Of a DNA stretch of 64,000 nucleotides, positions 25,974 through 33,958 are shown piece by piece. Under the pieces are notes generated by a model. It ran no database searches and was not told the origin of the DNA. It was given only the letters and a program-made list of their open reading frames with translations. Within the stretch, counting starts at the first letter, position 1; each line of letters starts with the position of its first letter. Origin of the DNA: JAQUBU01 sp036677685 (lineage in GTDB: Bacteria > Bacillota > Syntrophomonadia > Syntrophomonadales > Syntrophomonadaceae); the NCBI GenBank assembly GCA_036677685.1, contig JAVBWA010000029.1:1-64000 (forward strand). The letters are read 5' to 3'. The position numbers were made by a program, and so were the translations under genes.

Positions 25974-26399
25974 TTAATTTGTCACATATAAATTGTCCAG
26001 TTGTTTTTGATCATATTTACCGGCTGTCCATTGTATATTTTGCAGACTTACCGTATCAGTTACCCCGAAATAGTGAAAGGGGCTCAGGAGTTTGCGTTCT
26101 ATGGCCTCATGCAGGCGCAGTTCAACGGAAATGCGTCCATTGAAGTATTGGAAAACGTTCCTGCCATCCGGCCTCTCCGGGGTGGCCGTCAAGCCTAGCA
26201 ATATGCGGGGCTGATAGTATGTAAGCAATTCCTCGTAAGAGGGAGCAGCGGCATGATGGAATTCATCAATAATAACAAAATCATAATGATCCGGGTTGGT
26301 TATAGAGGTAAGTTCCTTGGAATTGAGTGATTGAATGGATACAAAGAGGTGGTCCAGAAAGATAGCATGATTTATTACTCCCACGTTTTGCTCCTTCAA
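25974..26399 (-). pseudogene. Truncated DEAD/DEAH-box helicase
   Basis: The 141-codon frame contains helicase motif II (VIIDEFHHA) and motif III (GLTATPERPDG) but lacks Walker A upstream and motifs IV-VI downstream. A full helicase of this type exceeds 500 residues. The layout resembles the middle of UvrB/Ski2-like helicases found in defence islands. It borders the MORC/Z1 operon, so it may mark where that operon was inserted or an older defence gene was lost. Confidence 0.8.
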
Positions 26400-26584
26400 G
26401 TATGCTTATACTTATGACGACATTATTCACCATTTAATGCCAATACAAATTATACCACGTTTCCCATAATCGCCACATTCAAAGATACAAACCAATCCAA
26501 TTATCGGCAAGACCTGTTCCTCTTCATACAGATAAGTACAAATTTTCGCAATTTAACGATTTATTATTAAATATATTAATATAC

Positions 26585-26616
26585 ACATTGACATTATCAA
26601 TGTTTGTATTTATATT
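26585..26616 (+). promoter_or_regulatory. Promoter and palindrome of the DUF2089 operon
   Basis: TTGACA (26588-26593) and TATATT (26611-26616) are 17 bases apart, 25 bases before the GTG start. ACATTGA-CATTA-TCAATGT (26585-26603) is an inverted repeat covering the -35, suggesting repressor control, perhaps by the HTH protein encoded first. Confidence 0.6.
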
Positions 26617-26640
26617 GTTAATATCATATTAAGGAAAGGG

Positions 26641-27036
26641 GTGTTACTCATTCGGTATAAAGCTCCGGGCAAATGTCCCATTTGTAATGAAGAACTGCAG
26701 GTCACCCGTCTGAAGTGCTCCCATTGTAATAGCACACTGGAGGGAGAATTTGATACCTGTAAATTCTGTCAGCTTCCAGCGGAACAAATAGAGTTTGTGG
26801 AAGTCTTCCTGAAAAGCAGAGGCAATATAAAAGAAGTAGAAAAAGAACTGGGCATCTCCTATCCCACCGTTCGCAACCGTCTGGATGGAGTTATTCAAGC
26901 ATTGGGGTATGGAATTGCAAACCCTGATCCTGGCAGTGCCCAGTCCAGTCTCCGCAATGAGGTTTTGGACGCTTTGGATCAAGGAATAATTGAACCAAGG
27001 GAAGCTATAGAACAGCTTAAGAAGCTCAAAAATTAA
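26641..27036 (+). CDS. DUF2089 protein: zinc ribbons plus HTH
   Basis: The 131-aa protein has three CxxC pairs (CPICNEELQ, LKCSHCNST, DTCKFCQLP; residues 12-45), giving zinc-ribbon-like knuckles. A helix-turn-helix follows (VEKELGISYPTVRNRLDGVIQALG). This matches DUF2089 regulators. The start is GTG after AAGGAAAGG. It likely regulates its own operon with the SHOCT-like and YvlD-like genes downstream, a set linked to envelope-stress responses in Firmicutes. Confidence 0.8.
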   Translation: MLLIRYKAPGKCPICNEELQVTRLKCSHCNSTLEGEFDTCKFCQLPAEQIEFVEVFLKSRGNIKEVEKELGISYPTVRNRLDGVIQALGYGIANPDPGSAQSSLRNEVLDALDQGIIEPREAIEQLKKLKN

Positions 27037-27061
27037 GAATTAGAAGAAAGGAATGCTGATC

Positions 27062-27472
27062 ATGAGCACAGATAAATTAAAGGTTTTAGAGATGATTCAG
27101 GAAGGAAAAATTAGTGCCAGCGAGGGATTGGAACTGCTTCAGGCACTGGATATGGGCCCCAAAGACACCTCCGCCCCCGGTGACGAAAACAGATTTTTCA
27201 AGGTCAAAGTGAATGGAGATAAAACCAAAGTAAACGTTAATATTCCTTTACGCCTGGTCAGAGTAGCATCCAAGTTCTTAGGCAAGAGTATGAATTTCAT
27301 TCCCGCCCAGGCCCGGGATGAAATGAACAAGCAGGGTATTGATCTAAGCCAGATGGATTTTACAGAGTTGATAAACCTTATTGATCAAGGCCTGATGGAT
27401 GGCAAATTGGTGGATGTTGAAGTTGAAGATCCCCAGGAAGGCCATATGACGGTTCAGGTTTATGTGGAATAG
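27062..27472 (+). CDS. SHOCT-like/YvlB-like domain protein
   Basis: The 136-aa protein opens with STDKLKVLEMIQEGKISASEGLELLQAL, a short two-helix SHOCT-like motif of the kind found in YvlB and LiaX-type proteins. A beta-rich segment follows (FFKVKVNGDKTKVNVNIPLRLV). I start it at the ATG at 27062, nine bases after GAAAGGA; an ATG at 27053 abuts that site. In Bacillus the yvl genes respond to cell-envelope stress; the role here is inferred from the gene order. Confidence 0.75.
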   Translation: MSTDKLKVLEMIQEGKISASEGLELLQALDMGPKDTSAPGDENRFFKVKVNGDKTKVNVNIPLRLVRVASKFLGKSMNFIPAQARDEMNKQGIDLSQMDFTELINLIDQGLMDGKLVDVEVEDPQEGHMTVQVYVE

Positions 27473-27752
27473 AAAGCACAGTACGTTTCTGATTGTAAAA
27501 TTTAAAATCCCCTCCCGGTTTGCTTTTACTTTTCCGCTGCTGCTGCCGGTGATTGATGAAACCCTGGAGGAAGTCATAGACTGGATGGCGTTTTGGAAGT
27601 GGATTTGGAACCGGAAATGCTCCTGGGCTTCTGTCATTTGGAGGGGTTTGCATGCCGGAAGAGACATACTGAATGAAATCAGAGCCCAGGGACCAGTAAA
27701 GATGATTGAGATAAACACCCCGGAAGTGGAAATCACAGTGAAATTGGCGTAA
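27462..27752 (+). CDS. Hypothetical protein in envelope-stress-like operon
   Basis: This 96-aa frame overlaps the previous gene by 11 bases. It is basic and tryptophan-rich (WMAFWKWIWNRKCSWASVIW near the middle) and ends in a beta-like segment KMIEINTPEVEITVKLA. No ribosome binding site is obvious, so translation would rely on coupling. No family is recognised. Its placement between the SHOCT-like and YvlD-like genes supports it being real. Confidence 0.55.
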   Translation: MWNRKHSTFLIVKFKIPSRFAFTFPLLLPVIDETLEEVIDWMAFWKWIWNRKCSWASVIWRGLHAGRDILNEIRAQGPVKMIEINTPEVEITVKLA

Positions 27753-27780
27753 TTACCAGAGCAAAGAGAGGAAATTGTCT

Positions 27781-28143
27781 ATGCGCAAGTTTATATATAT
27801 CGCTGTTTCCAACCTGCTGGCTTTCTATCTGGCGGCCATGATTTTCCCTACTATCCGGTGGGATGGTATTCTGCCCATGATAGAGGCGGCCCTGCTGCTA
27901 ACCGCCTTCAACTGGCTGTTAAGGCCGGTGATTATGGTTGCAGCTCTGCCGCTGAATCTTATAACCGTAGGTTTATTCGTCCTGATTATAAACGCCTGGA
28001 TGGTTATGCTCACCGACTGGCTGGTGGGCGGCTTTCAAACGCCTGGATTTTGGCTGGCTCTCGTTACCGGAATAATGGTTGGATTGTGCAATTCCATGGC
28101 CAAAAGGCTTCAAACAGGGGGACGTTCTTTTTGTTTGCTTTAA
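27781..28143 (+). CDS. YvlD-like/phage-holin-family membrane protein
   Basis: The 120-aa protein has four hydrophobic helices, typical of PF04020 (phage holin family 4, YvlD). Despite the name, chromosomal members are envelope proteins and not lysis proteins. The ATG at 27781 has GAGAGG nine bases upstream. A TATACCATGTT/AACATGGTATA inverted repeat (about 28154-28250) lies between this stop and the end of the convergent hisIE gene, spaced too widely for a standard terminator. Confidence 0.82.
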   Translation: MRKFIYIAVSNLLAFYLAAMIFPTIRWDGILPMIEAALLLTAFNWLLRPVIMVAALPLNLITVGLFVLIINAWMVMLTDWLVGGFQTPGFWLALVTGIMVGLCNSMAKRLQTGGRSFCLL

Positions 28144-28257
28144 CTACGCCGAGTATACCATGTTTAAATTAAGGCCTGTTACACGGGCTATCTGGCGAAG
28201 GGTAACCCCTTCACTCTCCTTAAATACCTCGCAAAATAACATGGTATACCTTTTACC

Positions 28258-28908
28258 TTAGCGGCGGGATTTTAGCTCTGTGAAGATATCCGCTATATCC
28301 ACGCCCTGTTCCACCAGCAAGACCAGGAGATGATATATTAGATCGGAGGCTTCATAGATCACTTCGCTTTTCACCCGGTTTTTGGCGGCGATTATGACCT
28401 CGGCATTTTCTTCTCCCACTTTTTTAAGAATCTTATCCAGGCCTTTATCAAAAAGGTAAGTTGTATAAGAACCCTCCGGCATCTTTTTCTGCCGGTCTAC
28501 GATTACATCGTAAAGCTCGTATAATATCCCGGAACCCACCCGGCCGGCAGAATAAACCTCGCCAGGGTCCAGTTGGGCCGCTTCCACTTCAGTGTCGTCG
28601 ATGTTGCGGTAAAAACAGGATTTATGACCGGTATGACAGGCCACTCCGGTTTGCTCGACCATTATCAGCAAACTGTCTTCATCACAGTCATAACGAATTT
28701 CTTTGACGTTTTGGACATGGCCGGAATCTTCGCCTTTCATCCACAGCCTTTGCTTGCTGCGGGAATAAAACCAGGTTTTGCCGCTGGCAATAGTTTTATT
28801 CAGCGATTCCTTATTCATATAGGCCATCATTAAAACCTGCCCGTTCTTATAATCCTGGATAATGGCAGGTACCAAACCCTTTTCATCGAATCTAATGTTT
28901 TCAATCAT
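28258..28908 (-). CDS. hisIE: Bifunctional phosphoribosyl-AMP cyclohydrolase/PR-ATP pyrophosphatase
   Basis: The HisI half (about residues 1-110) shows WFYSRSKQRLWMKGE, the metal-binding DCDEDSLL and HTGHKSCFYR. The HisE half (about 120-216) shows the GEENAEVIIAAK and YEASDLIYHLLVLL motifs. Together they do steps two and three of histidine biosynthesis: hydrolysis of PR-ATP to PR-AMP, then ring opening. At 216 aa it has the usual fused length. It overlaps hisF by four bases and is the last gene of the run. Confidence 0.96.
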   Translation of the reverse strand: MIENIRFDEKGLVPAIIQDYKNGQVLMMAYMNKESLNKTIASGKTWFYSRSKQRLWMKGEDSGHVQNVKEIRYDCDEDSLLIMVEQTGVACHTGHKSCFYRNIDDTEVEAAQLDPGEVYSAGRVGSGILYELYDVIVDRQKKMPEGSYTTYLFDKGLDKILKKVGEENAEVIIAAKNRVKSEVIYEASDLIYHLLVLLVEQGVDIADIFTELKSRR

Positions 28909-29663
28909 AATCTAACCGCAACTCCTTTACCAGCCATATACTCTTTAGCTTCCTGTACTGTATATTCACGATAATGAAATATGGATGCACATAAAACCGC
29001 ATCCGCTTTGCCTTTTATAACTGCTTCATATAAATGTTCGAGGTTTCCCGCCCCACCTGAAGCAATAACTGGAATGCCCAAGCTTTCACTGATGGCTGCG
29101 GTCAGTTCCAGATCATAACCATCCTTGGTGCCATCCTTGTCCATACTGGTTAAGAGTATCTCCCCTGCGCCCAGGTTCTCCACTTTTTTGGCCCATTCTA
29201 CAGCATCAATGCCGGTGGGGACCCGCCCCCCGTCGATATATACTTCCCATGAGCCTTCATCTTTGCGACGGGCATCAATGGCCACCACTATACACTGGCT
29301 GCCAAATTTCAGAGCTCCCTCTTTGACAATTCCGATGTCCCGGATGGCCGCCGAATTGATGGAAACCTTATCCGCCCCGGCATTAAGTATATTGCGAATA
29401 TCATCTATAGTGCGAATGCCGCCGCCCACCGCAAAGGGTATAAACACCTCACGGGCGGTGTGGCGCACTACTTCGATCATGGTTCGGCGTTCTTCATAGG
29501 ATGCAGTGATATCCAGAAAAACCAGTTCATCGGCTCCTTCCCGGTCATAGAAAGCGGCCAGTTCCACCGGGTCGCCGGCATCTCGCAGGTTAACAAAATT
29601 GGTTCCTTTCACCACCCTGCCCCCATGCACATCCAGGCAGGGAATAATCCTTTTGGCCAGCAT
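28905..29663 (-). CDS. hisF: Imidazole glycerol phosphate synthase, cyclase subunit
   Basis: HisF (252 aa) joins ammonia, delivered by HisH, to PRFAR, releasing IGP and AICAR. The (beta/alpha)8 barrel signature includes IPCLDVHGGRVVKG with the catalytic Asp (residue 11) and CIVVAIDARR with the second catalytic Asp (about residue 130). The phosphate-binding GGG and ASGGAG motifs are present. The AICAR it makes is the substrate of PurH, encoded 9 kb upstream. Confidence 0.97.
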   Translation of the reverse strand: MLAKRIIPCLDVHGGRVVKGTNFVNLRDAGDPVELAAFYDREGADELVFLDITASYEERRTMIEVVRHTAREVFIPFAVGGGIRTIDDIRNILNAGADKVSINSAAIRDIGIVKEGALKFGSQCIVVAIDARRKDEGSWEVYIDGGRVPTGIDAVEWAKKVENLGAGEILLTSMDKDGTKDGYDLELTAAISESLGIPVIASGGAGNLEHLYEAVIKGKADAVLCASIFHYREYTVQEAKEYMAGKGVAVRL

Positions 29664-29684
29664 AAAAACAACTCCACTCCGTAA

Positions 29685-30413
29685 TTATGAATTCGCTTCG
29701 GCCAGTGCGTCACCAAGGCTCAGCATCCCATCATACAGGGCTTTGCCGATTATGGCTCCCCTGACCCCCAGGTTTTCCATAGCTTTAAGGTATTTGATAT
29801 TTTCAAGGCTCGATACTCCGCCGGAAGCTATTACTTCAAGGCCGGTAATACGGGCCATCTCTTCAATCGAAGCCAGGTTGGGCCCCTGCAGAACCCCATC
29901 ACGTGATATATCTGTAAAGACTACCCGTTTGATACCCAGGGCTTTCATCTGCAAAGCAAATTCCACCGCTTTATAATCTGAAGTGGCTACCCAACCGTCT
30001 ACGGCCACCCGGCCGTCTTTGGCATCCAGGCCCAGCACAATCGCTTCCGGCCCGAATTTATCAAGAAGCATTTTTACAAAATCAGGACTGGAAACGGCGC
30101 GGCTGCCGATTATAACCCGCTGGGCCCCCAGCTTCAACATTCTTTCCACATCCTCCAGACTGCGCAGGCCGCCCCCAATTTGGAAATTAATCCGGACGGA
30201 TGAAGCTATGGCTTCGATTGCCTTCAAGTTGCCGGGTTTGCCGCTAAAGGCCCCGTCCAAATCTACAATATGCAGCCAGGAAGCACCCAGTTCCTGAAAA
30301 GAACGGGCCATACCAGCCGGGCTGTCGGAATAAACGGTCTTGTCACTGGCTCTCCCCTGAACCAGTCGAACGCACTGTCCATCTTTGAGATCTATAGCCG
30401 GATAAATGATCAT
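29685..30413 (-). CDS. hisA: ProFAR isomerase
   Basis: The 242-aa HisA barrel opens the aminoaldose ring of ProFAR by an Amadori rearrangement. YPAIDLKDGQCVRL contains the catalytic Asp8, and GLDAKDGRVAVDGW the second, near residue 129. The IGGGLRS and ASGGVSS phosphate loops are intact. It lies two bases after hisH and 21 bases before hisF. Confidence 0.97.
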   Translation of the reverse strand: MIIYPAIDLKDGQCVRLVQGRASDKTVYSDSPAGMARSFQELGASWLHIVDLDGAFSGKPGNLKAIEAIASSVRINFQIGGGLRSLEDVERMLKLGAQRVIIGSRAVSSPDFVKMLLDKFGPEAIVLGLDAKDGRVAVDGWVATSDYKAVEFALQMKALGIKRVVFTDISRDGVLQGPNLASIEEMARITGLEVIASGGVSSLENIKYLKAMENLGVRGAIIGKALYDGMLSLGDALAEANS

Positions 30414-30415
30414 GA

Positions 30416-31021
30416 TTATATCTCTCCAAAATTCTTTAATATTCTTAAGCCCAGTTCACTGGATTTTTCCGGATGAAACTGGGTGGCGAAAAGCCTGCGT
30501 TTCTCCACCGCACAGACAAAATCCCGGCCGTAATCGCAAGTACCGGCAATATAGGTCTTATCATCAGGTTCCACATAATATGAATGCACAAAATAAAAAT
30601 GGCTGTTAGCCGGTATTCCATTAAACAGCTTGCTCTCCGGGGCGGTTTTCACCTGATTCCAGCCCATATGGGGAACTTTGAAATCAGCGGGCAGGTCGAA
30701 CTTGACTACGCGGCCCTTTATAATATCGAGTCCCCGGTGTATGCCATTTTCTTCACTTTCCGTGAAAAGCATCTGCAAACCCAGGCAAATACCCAGCAGC
30801 GGGGTATCCCTCGCTACCAGTTCCTTTATCACCTGGTCAAGGCCGAGCTTGCGCAGATTAGCAACAGCATCCTCAAAGGCCCCTACGCCGGGCAGAACCA
30901 CCCTCTCGGCACTCAGGATTTCCTGGGCTTTGCTGGTAATTGAAGCATCAAAGCCCAATTTGTTAAAGGCGTTTTTCACACTGGCCAGATTGCCCATTCC
31001 ATAATCAATAATCGCTATCAA
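30416..31021 (-). CDS. hisH: Imidazole glycerol phosphate synthase, glutaminase subunit
   Basis: This 201-aa class I amidotransferase supplies ammonia to HisF. The triad is visible as the nucleophile Cys in LLGICLGLQMLF and His/Glu in ATQFHPEKSSELG. The IIDYGMGNLASV start is typical. A gap of about 240 bases separates it from hisB and contains no gene and no confident promoter. Confidence 0.96.
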   Translation of the reverse strand: MIAIIDYGMGNLASVKNAFNKLGFDASITSKAQEILSAERVVLPGVGAFEDAVANLRKLGLDQVIKELVARDTPLLGICLGLQMLFTESEENGIHRGLDIIKGRVVKFDLPADFKVPHMGWNQVKTAPESKLFNGIPANSHFYFVHSYYVEPDDKTYIAGTCDYGRDFVCAVEKRRLFATQFHPEKSSELGLRILKNFGEI

Positions 31022-31229
31022 AATTCCTACCCCCGGTCAATAATCTGTACTATCTCTCATTATCCAAACTGCCAAGCCAAAAGGGAATTTGAAATATTAG
31101 AAATTCGAATCATTGTAACAAATACCCCCGCCCCATGGTAAAGTGTTTTATCACGAGATAAAGGCGGCTAGTATCAGATATGAATTAATTGTAAGCTAAG
31201 CATTCAGGTGTATGTAAAATTTAAGAATT

Positions 31230-31260
31230 CCCCTTACCCCTAACACCTCACGCCTCACCT
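31230..31260 (-). repeat. Heptamer repeat directly after hisB stop
   Basis: Reading the minus strand, the first bases after the hisB TAA are about four degenerate heptamers of the form GTGAGGC/GTGAGGT/GTTAGGG/GTAAGGG. Matching arrays begin at the stop codons of hisZ (33929-33958) and purE (48281-48296). Confidence 0.7.
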
Positions 31261-31854
31261 TTATAACACCTTTTTGGAAGACCATATTCCTTCCATGCGC
31301 GGTTCATAGCTCAAGGCCATTTTCAATGCGCGGGCAAAAGCTTTAAACATTGCTTCTACAATATGATGACCATTGCTGCCCCGAATCAAATCTATATGAA
31401 TGTTCATACCGGCAAAATTAGCAACTGCCTGGAAAAATTCCCGTACGTTTTCACTTGAGAAATTGCCGATCTTCTCCTGCTTGATTTCAGCATTATAGGC
31501 GAGATAGGGACGACCGGAAAGATCCAGGACCACCCTTACCAGGGTTTCATCCATGGGCACGGTGGCTTCACCATAACGATTGATGCCTCTTTTATCTCCC
31601 AGAGCCTCTTTCAGAGCCTGGCCCAGACATATGCCAATATCCTCCACGGAATGATGGTCATCAACTTCAAGGTCTCCCCGGGCCGCAATTTTTAAATTGC
31701 ACAGGCTATGGACCGAAAAAAGAGTAAGCATATGGCTTAGAAACGGGATCTCGGTATCGATCTGGTGATTGCCGGTGCCGTCCAGGTCCAGTTGTAAAAG
31801 CACCTCGGTCTCACTGGTCTTTCTCTGTACTTCGCAGCTTCGATTGCTTTCCAT
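31261..31854 (-). CDS. hisB: Imidazoleglycerol-phosphate dehydratase
   Basis: This 197-aa monofunctional HisB removes water from IGP. The manganese-binding motifs DDHHSVEDIGI and GSNGHHIVEAMFKAF are both present. The phosphatase domain found in some proteobacterial HisB proteins is absent, as normal for Firmicutes. It follows hisD by 18 bases. The stop is followed at once by a short heptamer repeat. Confidence 0.97.
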   Translation of the reverse strand: MESNRSCEVQRKTSETEVLLQLDLDGTGNHQIDTEIPFLSHMLTLFSVHSLCNLKIAARGDLEVDDHHSVEDIGICLGQALKEALGDKRGINRYGEATVPMDETLVRVVLDLSGRPYLAYNAEIKQEKIGNFSSENVREFFQAVANFAGMNIHIDLIRGSNGHHIVEAMFKAFARALKMALSYEPRMEGIWSSKKVL

Positions 31855-31872
31855 TTACTCGTTCCTCCCTCC

Positions 31873-33159
31873 CTATTGCTTCATCCTGACTCTGATGGAA
31901 TTGGCATGTGCGCTCAATCCTTCTACTGTAGCCAGTTTTATAATATTGTCACCATCTTCTTTAATACCCCGGGCTGAATAGTATATGATACTGGATGCCT
32001 TCATAAAGGTATCAACCGTAACCGGTGAGTAGAACCGGGCCGTTCCGCCCGTAGGCAGGATATGATTGGGGCCCGCATAGTAATCTCCGACCGGTTCGGG
32101 TGTGTTCTGGCCCATGAAGATAGCCCCGGCATTGTGAATAAGGCTCAGCAAATCAAAGGGATGTTCAACCATCAATTCCAAATGTTCAGGAGCTACCAGA
32201 TTCGCCACCTCGCAGGCTTCCTGCATATCCGCAGCCAGAATAAAGGCTCCGTAGTTTTCCAGGGCTTTTTTGATAATATCCTGCCGGGAAAGTTCCTTGA
32301 CCTGTTTCTCCAGTTCCTCCCGGACCCTGGCAATAAGGGTAATATCATCGGTTATCATTATGCTGCGGGCCAGCACATCATGCTCGGCCTGTGACATCAT
32401 ATCGGCCGCCACATATGCCGGGTCGGCTTTACAGTCAGCCACTATAAGTATTTCGCTGGGTCCGGCCAGCATATCGATATCCACATCACCATAAACCATT
32501 TTCTTGGCCAGGGTTACATATATGTTGCCGGGACCGCTGATCAAATCAACTTTCCTTATGGTTTCGGTGCCCCGGGCCAGGGCAAAGACGGCCTGGGCTC
32601 CCCCCATTTTATAAATCTCCTTAACTCCCAACTCGGCCGCCGCCACCAGGGTATAGGGGTTCATCCCACCGTTCCGGTTGGGGGGGCTTACCATGGCTAT
32701 CTCCTTGACTCCCGCAACCTGTGCGGGTATGGCGTTCATTAGTACCGAGGAAGGATATGCAGCCGTGCCGCCGGGAACATATATACCTACCCTTTCCAGC
32801 GGCCGGAATAGCTGACCTAGGATGTTGCCCCGTTCATCAGGTTCCATCCAGGAATTTCTAAGCTGCCGGGTATGAAACGCACGTACATTATCTATGGCAC
32901 TGCGAATCGCAGAAATATAATCATCATCAACCTTTTGATAGGCTTCCTTGATTTCCGCTTGTGAAACCTGAAAGTTATCATCGTTTATGGCGGCGCCGTC
33001 AAATCTCAGGCAATAATCAAAAATAGCTTGATTACCTCTTTCCTCAAGCTCTTTACTAATTTCCACCACGCTTGCTTCGTATTTTTTCAAATCTTCATTG
33101 GCTGCAGCCAAGAATTTTGTCAACTGGCTGTCTCCCGTTTTAAATTGTTTTATTTCCAT
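31873..33159 (-). CDS. hisD: Histidinol dehydrogenase
   Basis: This 428-aa zinc enzyme performs the last two oxidations to histidine with NAD+. Signature regions are VPGGTAAYPSSVLMNAIPA, SGPGNIYVTLAKKMVYG and DMLAGPSEILIVAD, with the metal-ligating QAEHD and later EHLELM. I chose the ATG at 33157-33159, preceded by AGGGGGT; a longer frame to 33219 lies within hisG. It overlaps the hisG end by 20 bases. Confidence 0.96.
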   Translation of the reverse strand: MEIKQFKTGDSQLTKFLAAANEDLKKYEASVVEISKELEERGNQAIFDYCLRFDGAAINDDNFQVSQAEIKEAYQKVDDDYISAIRSAIDNVRAFHTRQLRNSWMEPDERGNILGQLFRPLERVGIYVPGGTAAYPSSVLMNAIPAQVAGVKEIAMVSPPNRNGGMNPYTLVAAAELGVKEIYKMGGAQAVFALARGTETIRKVDLISGPGNIYVTLAKKMVYGDVDIDMLAGPSEILIVADCKADPAYVAADMMSQAEHDVLARSIMITDDITLIARVREELEKQVKELSRQDIIKKALENYGAFILAADMQEACEVANLVAPEHLELMVEHPFDLLSLIHNAGAIFMGQNTPEPVGDYYAGPNHILPTGGTARFYSPVTVDTFMKASSIIYYSARGIKEDGDNIIKLATVEGLSAHANSIRVRMKQ

Positions 33160-33811
33160 CCCCGTTACCCCCTGTTGTATACTTCTGCATAGTCTCAATA
33201 AGCGGCTGGATATGCGCATATTTGGTGCGATAGCTTACCCGGTTGCAGATCAAGCGGGTGGTTGAATCCATTATCTTGACCAGTTCCACCAGATTATTTT
33301 CTTTCAAGGTTCGCCCGGTAGATACAATATCTACAATGATGTCGGCTAAACCCATTAATGGTGCCAGTTCGATATTGCCATGAAGTTTTATTACCTCAAC
33401 CTGCAAACCCTGGCTGCGGAAAAACGTTTCAGCCACCATGGGGAATTTGGTAGCTACCCGTTTATAGTTCAATTCTTTAAGGCCAATATCCTTAAGGGCG
33501 GCAGGCACTGCCACCACAAACCGGCAGTAGCCGTATCTCAAATCAACCATTTCAAAGACATCACGGGCTTGTTCCATAATTACATCCTTGCCCACTATCC
33601 CCAGATCGGCCGCTCCCTGTTCCACATAAATAGGTACATCGGTGGGCCGGCACATGATATATTTGATCCCTGGTTCATCATAAGTAAATACCATACTCCG
33701 GCTGTCCTCATCCAGCCCTTCGGTTGGCAGTTCCACATTATTAAACATTTTGACGGTCGGTTTTAATAAGGTTCCTTTGGACAGGGCAATCGTCAAATAT
33801 TCCGCTTGCAT
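33140..33811 (-). CDS. hisG: ATP phosphoribosyltransferase, short form
   Basis: At 223 aa this is the short HisG that lacks the regulatory C-terminal domain and needs HisZ for activity. It catalyses the committed step, joining PRPP to ATP. The phosphate-binding DIIVDIVSTGRTLKEN loop is present near residue 160. hisZ lies directly upstream, as this form requires. It is a main PRPP consumer, relevant to the PRPP-type riboswitch upstream of the pur genes. Confidence 0.96.
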   Translation of the reverse strand: MQAEYLTIALSKGTLLKPTVKMFNNVELPTEGLDEDSRSMVFTYDEPGIKYIMCRPTDVPIYVEQGAADLGIVGKDVIMEQARDVFEMVDLRYGYCRFVVAVPAALKDIGLKELNYKRVATKFPMVAETFFRSQGLQVEVIKLHGNIELAPLMGLADIIVDIVSTGRTLKENNLVELVKIMDSTTRLICNRVSYRTKYAHIQPLIETMQKYTTGGNGDGNKTI

Positions 33812-33928
33812 ATGAATCCCTCACTCTATTCTTAAACTTCAATACCCATCATACCTGCTAATATCGAAATCGAACGGGCAATGTCGCGAAAAGATTAATA
33901 AGATGAAAAAATAAAAGAAATCTGAATT

Positions 33929-33958
33929 TCCCCCTCACGCCTTACCCCTAACGCCTCA
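33929..33958 (-). repeat. Heptamer repeat directly after hisZ stop
   Basis: On the minus strand the bases right after the TAG read TGAGGC, GTTAGGG, GTAAGGC, GTGAGGG, then G-rich sequence and AAATTC. The copy after hisB ends in a related G-rich AATTC motif. There is no obvious stem, so it is not an ordinary terminator. Confidence 0.7.

Noticed and set aside
27775..28143. Phage holin gene implying a prophage
   Set aside because: It is a YvlD-type chromosomal membrane protein next to DUF2089 and SHOCT-like genes; no other phage genes are present.
31022..31229. T-box or attenuator in the gap before hisH
   Set aside because: No T-box sequence (TGGNACC-like), leader peptide rich in His codons, or terminator/antiterminator pair was found.
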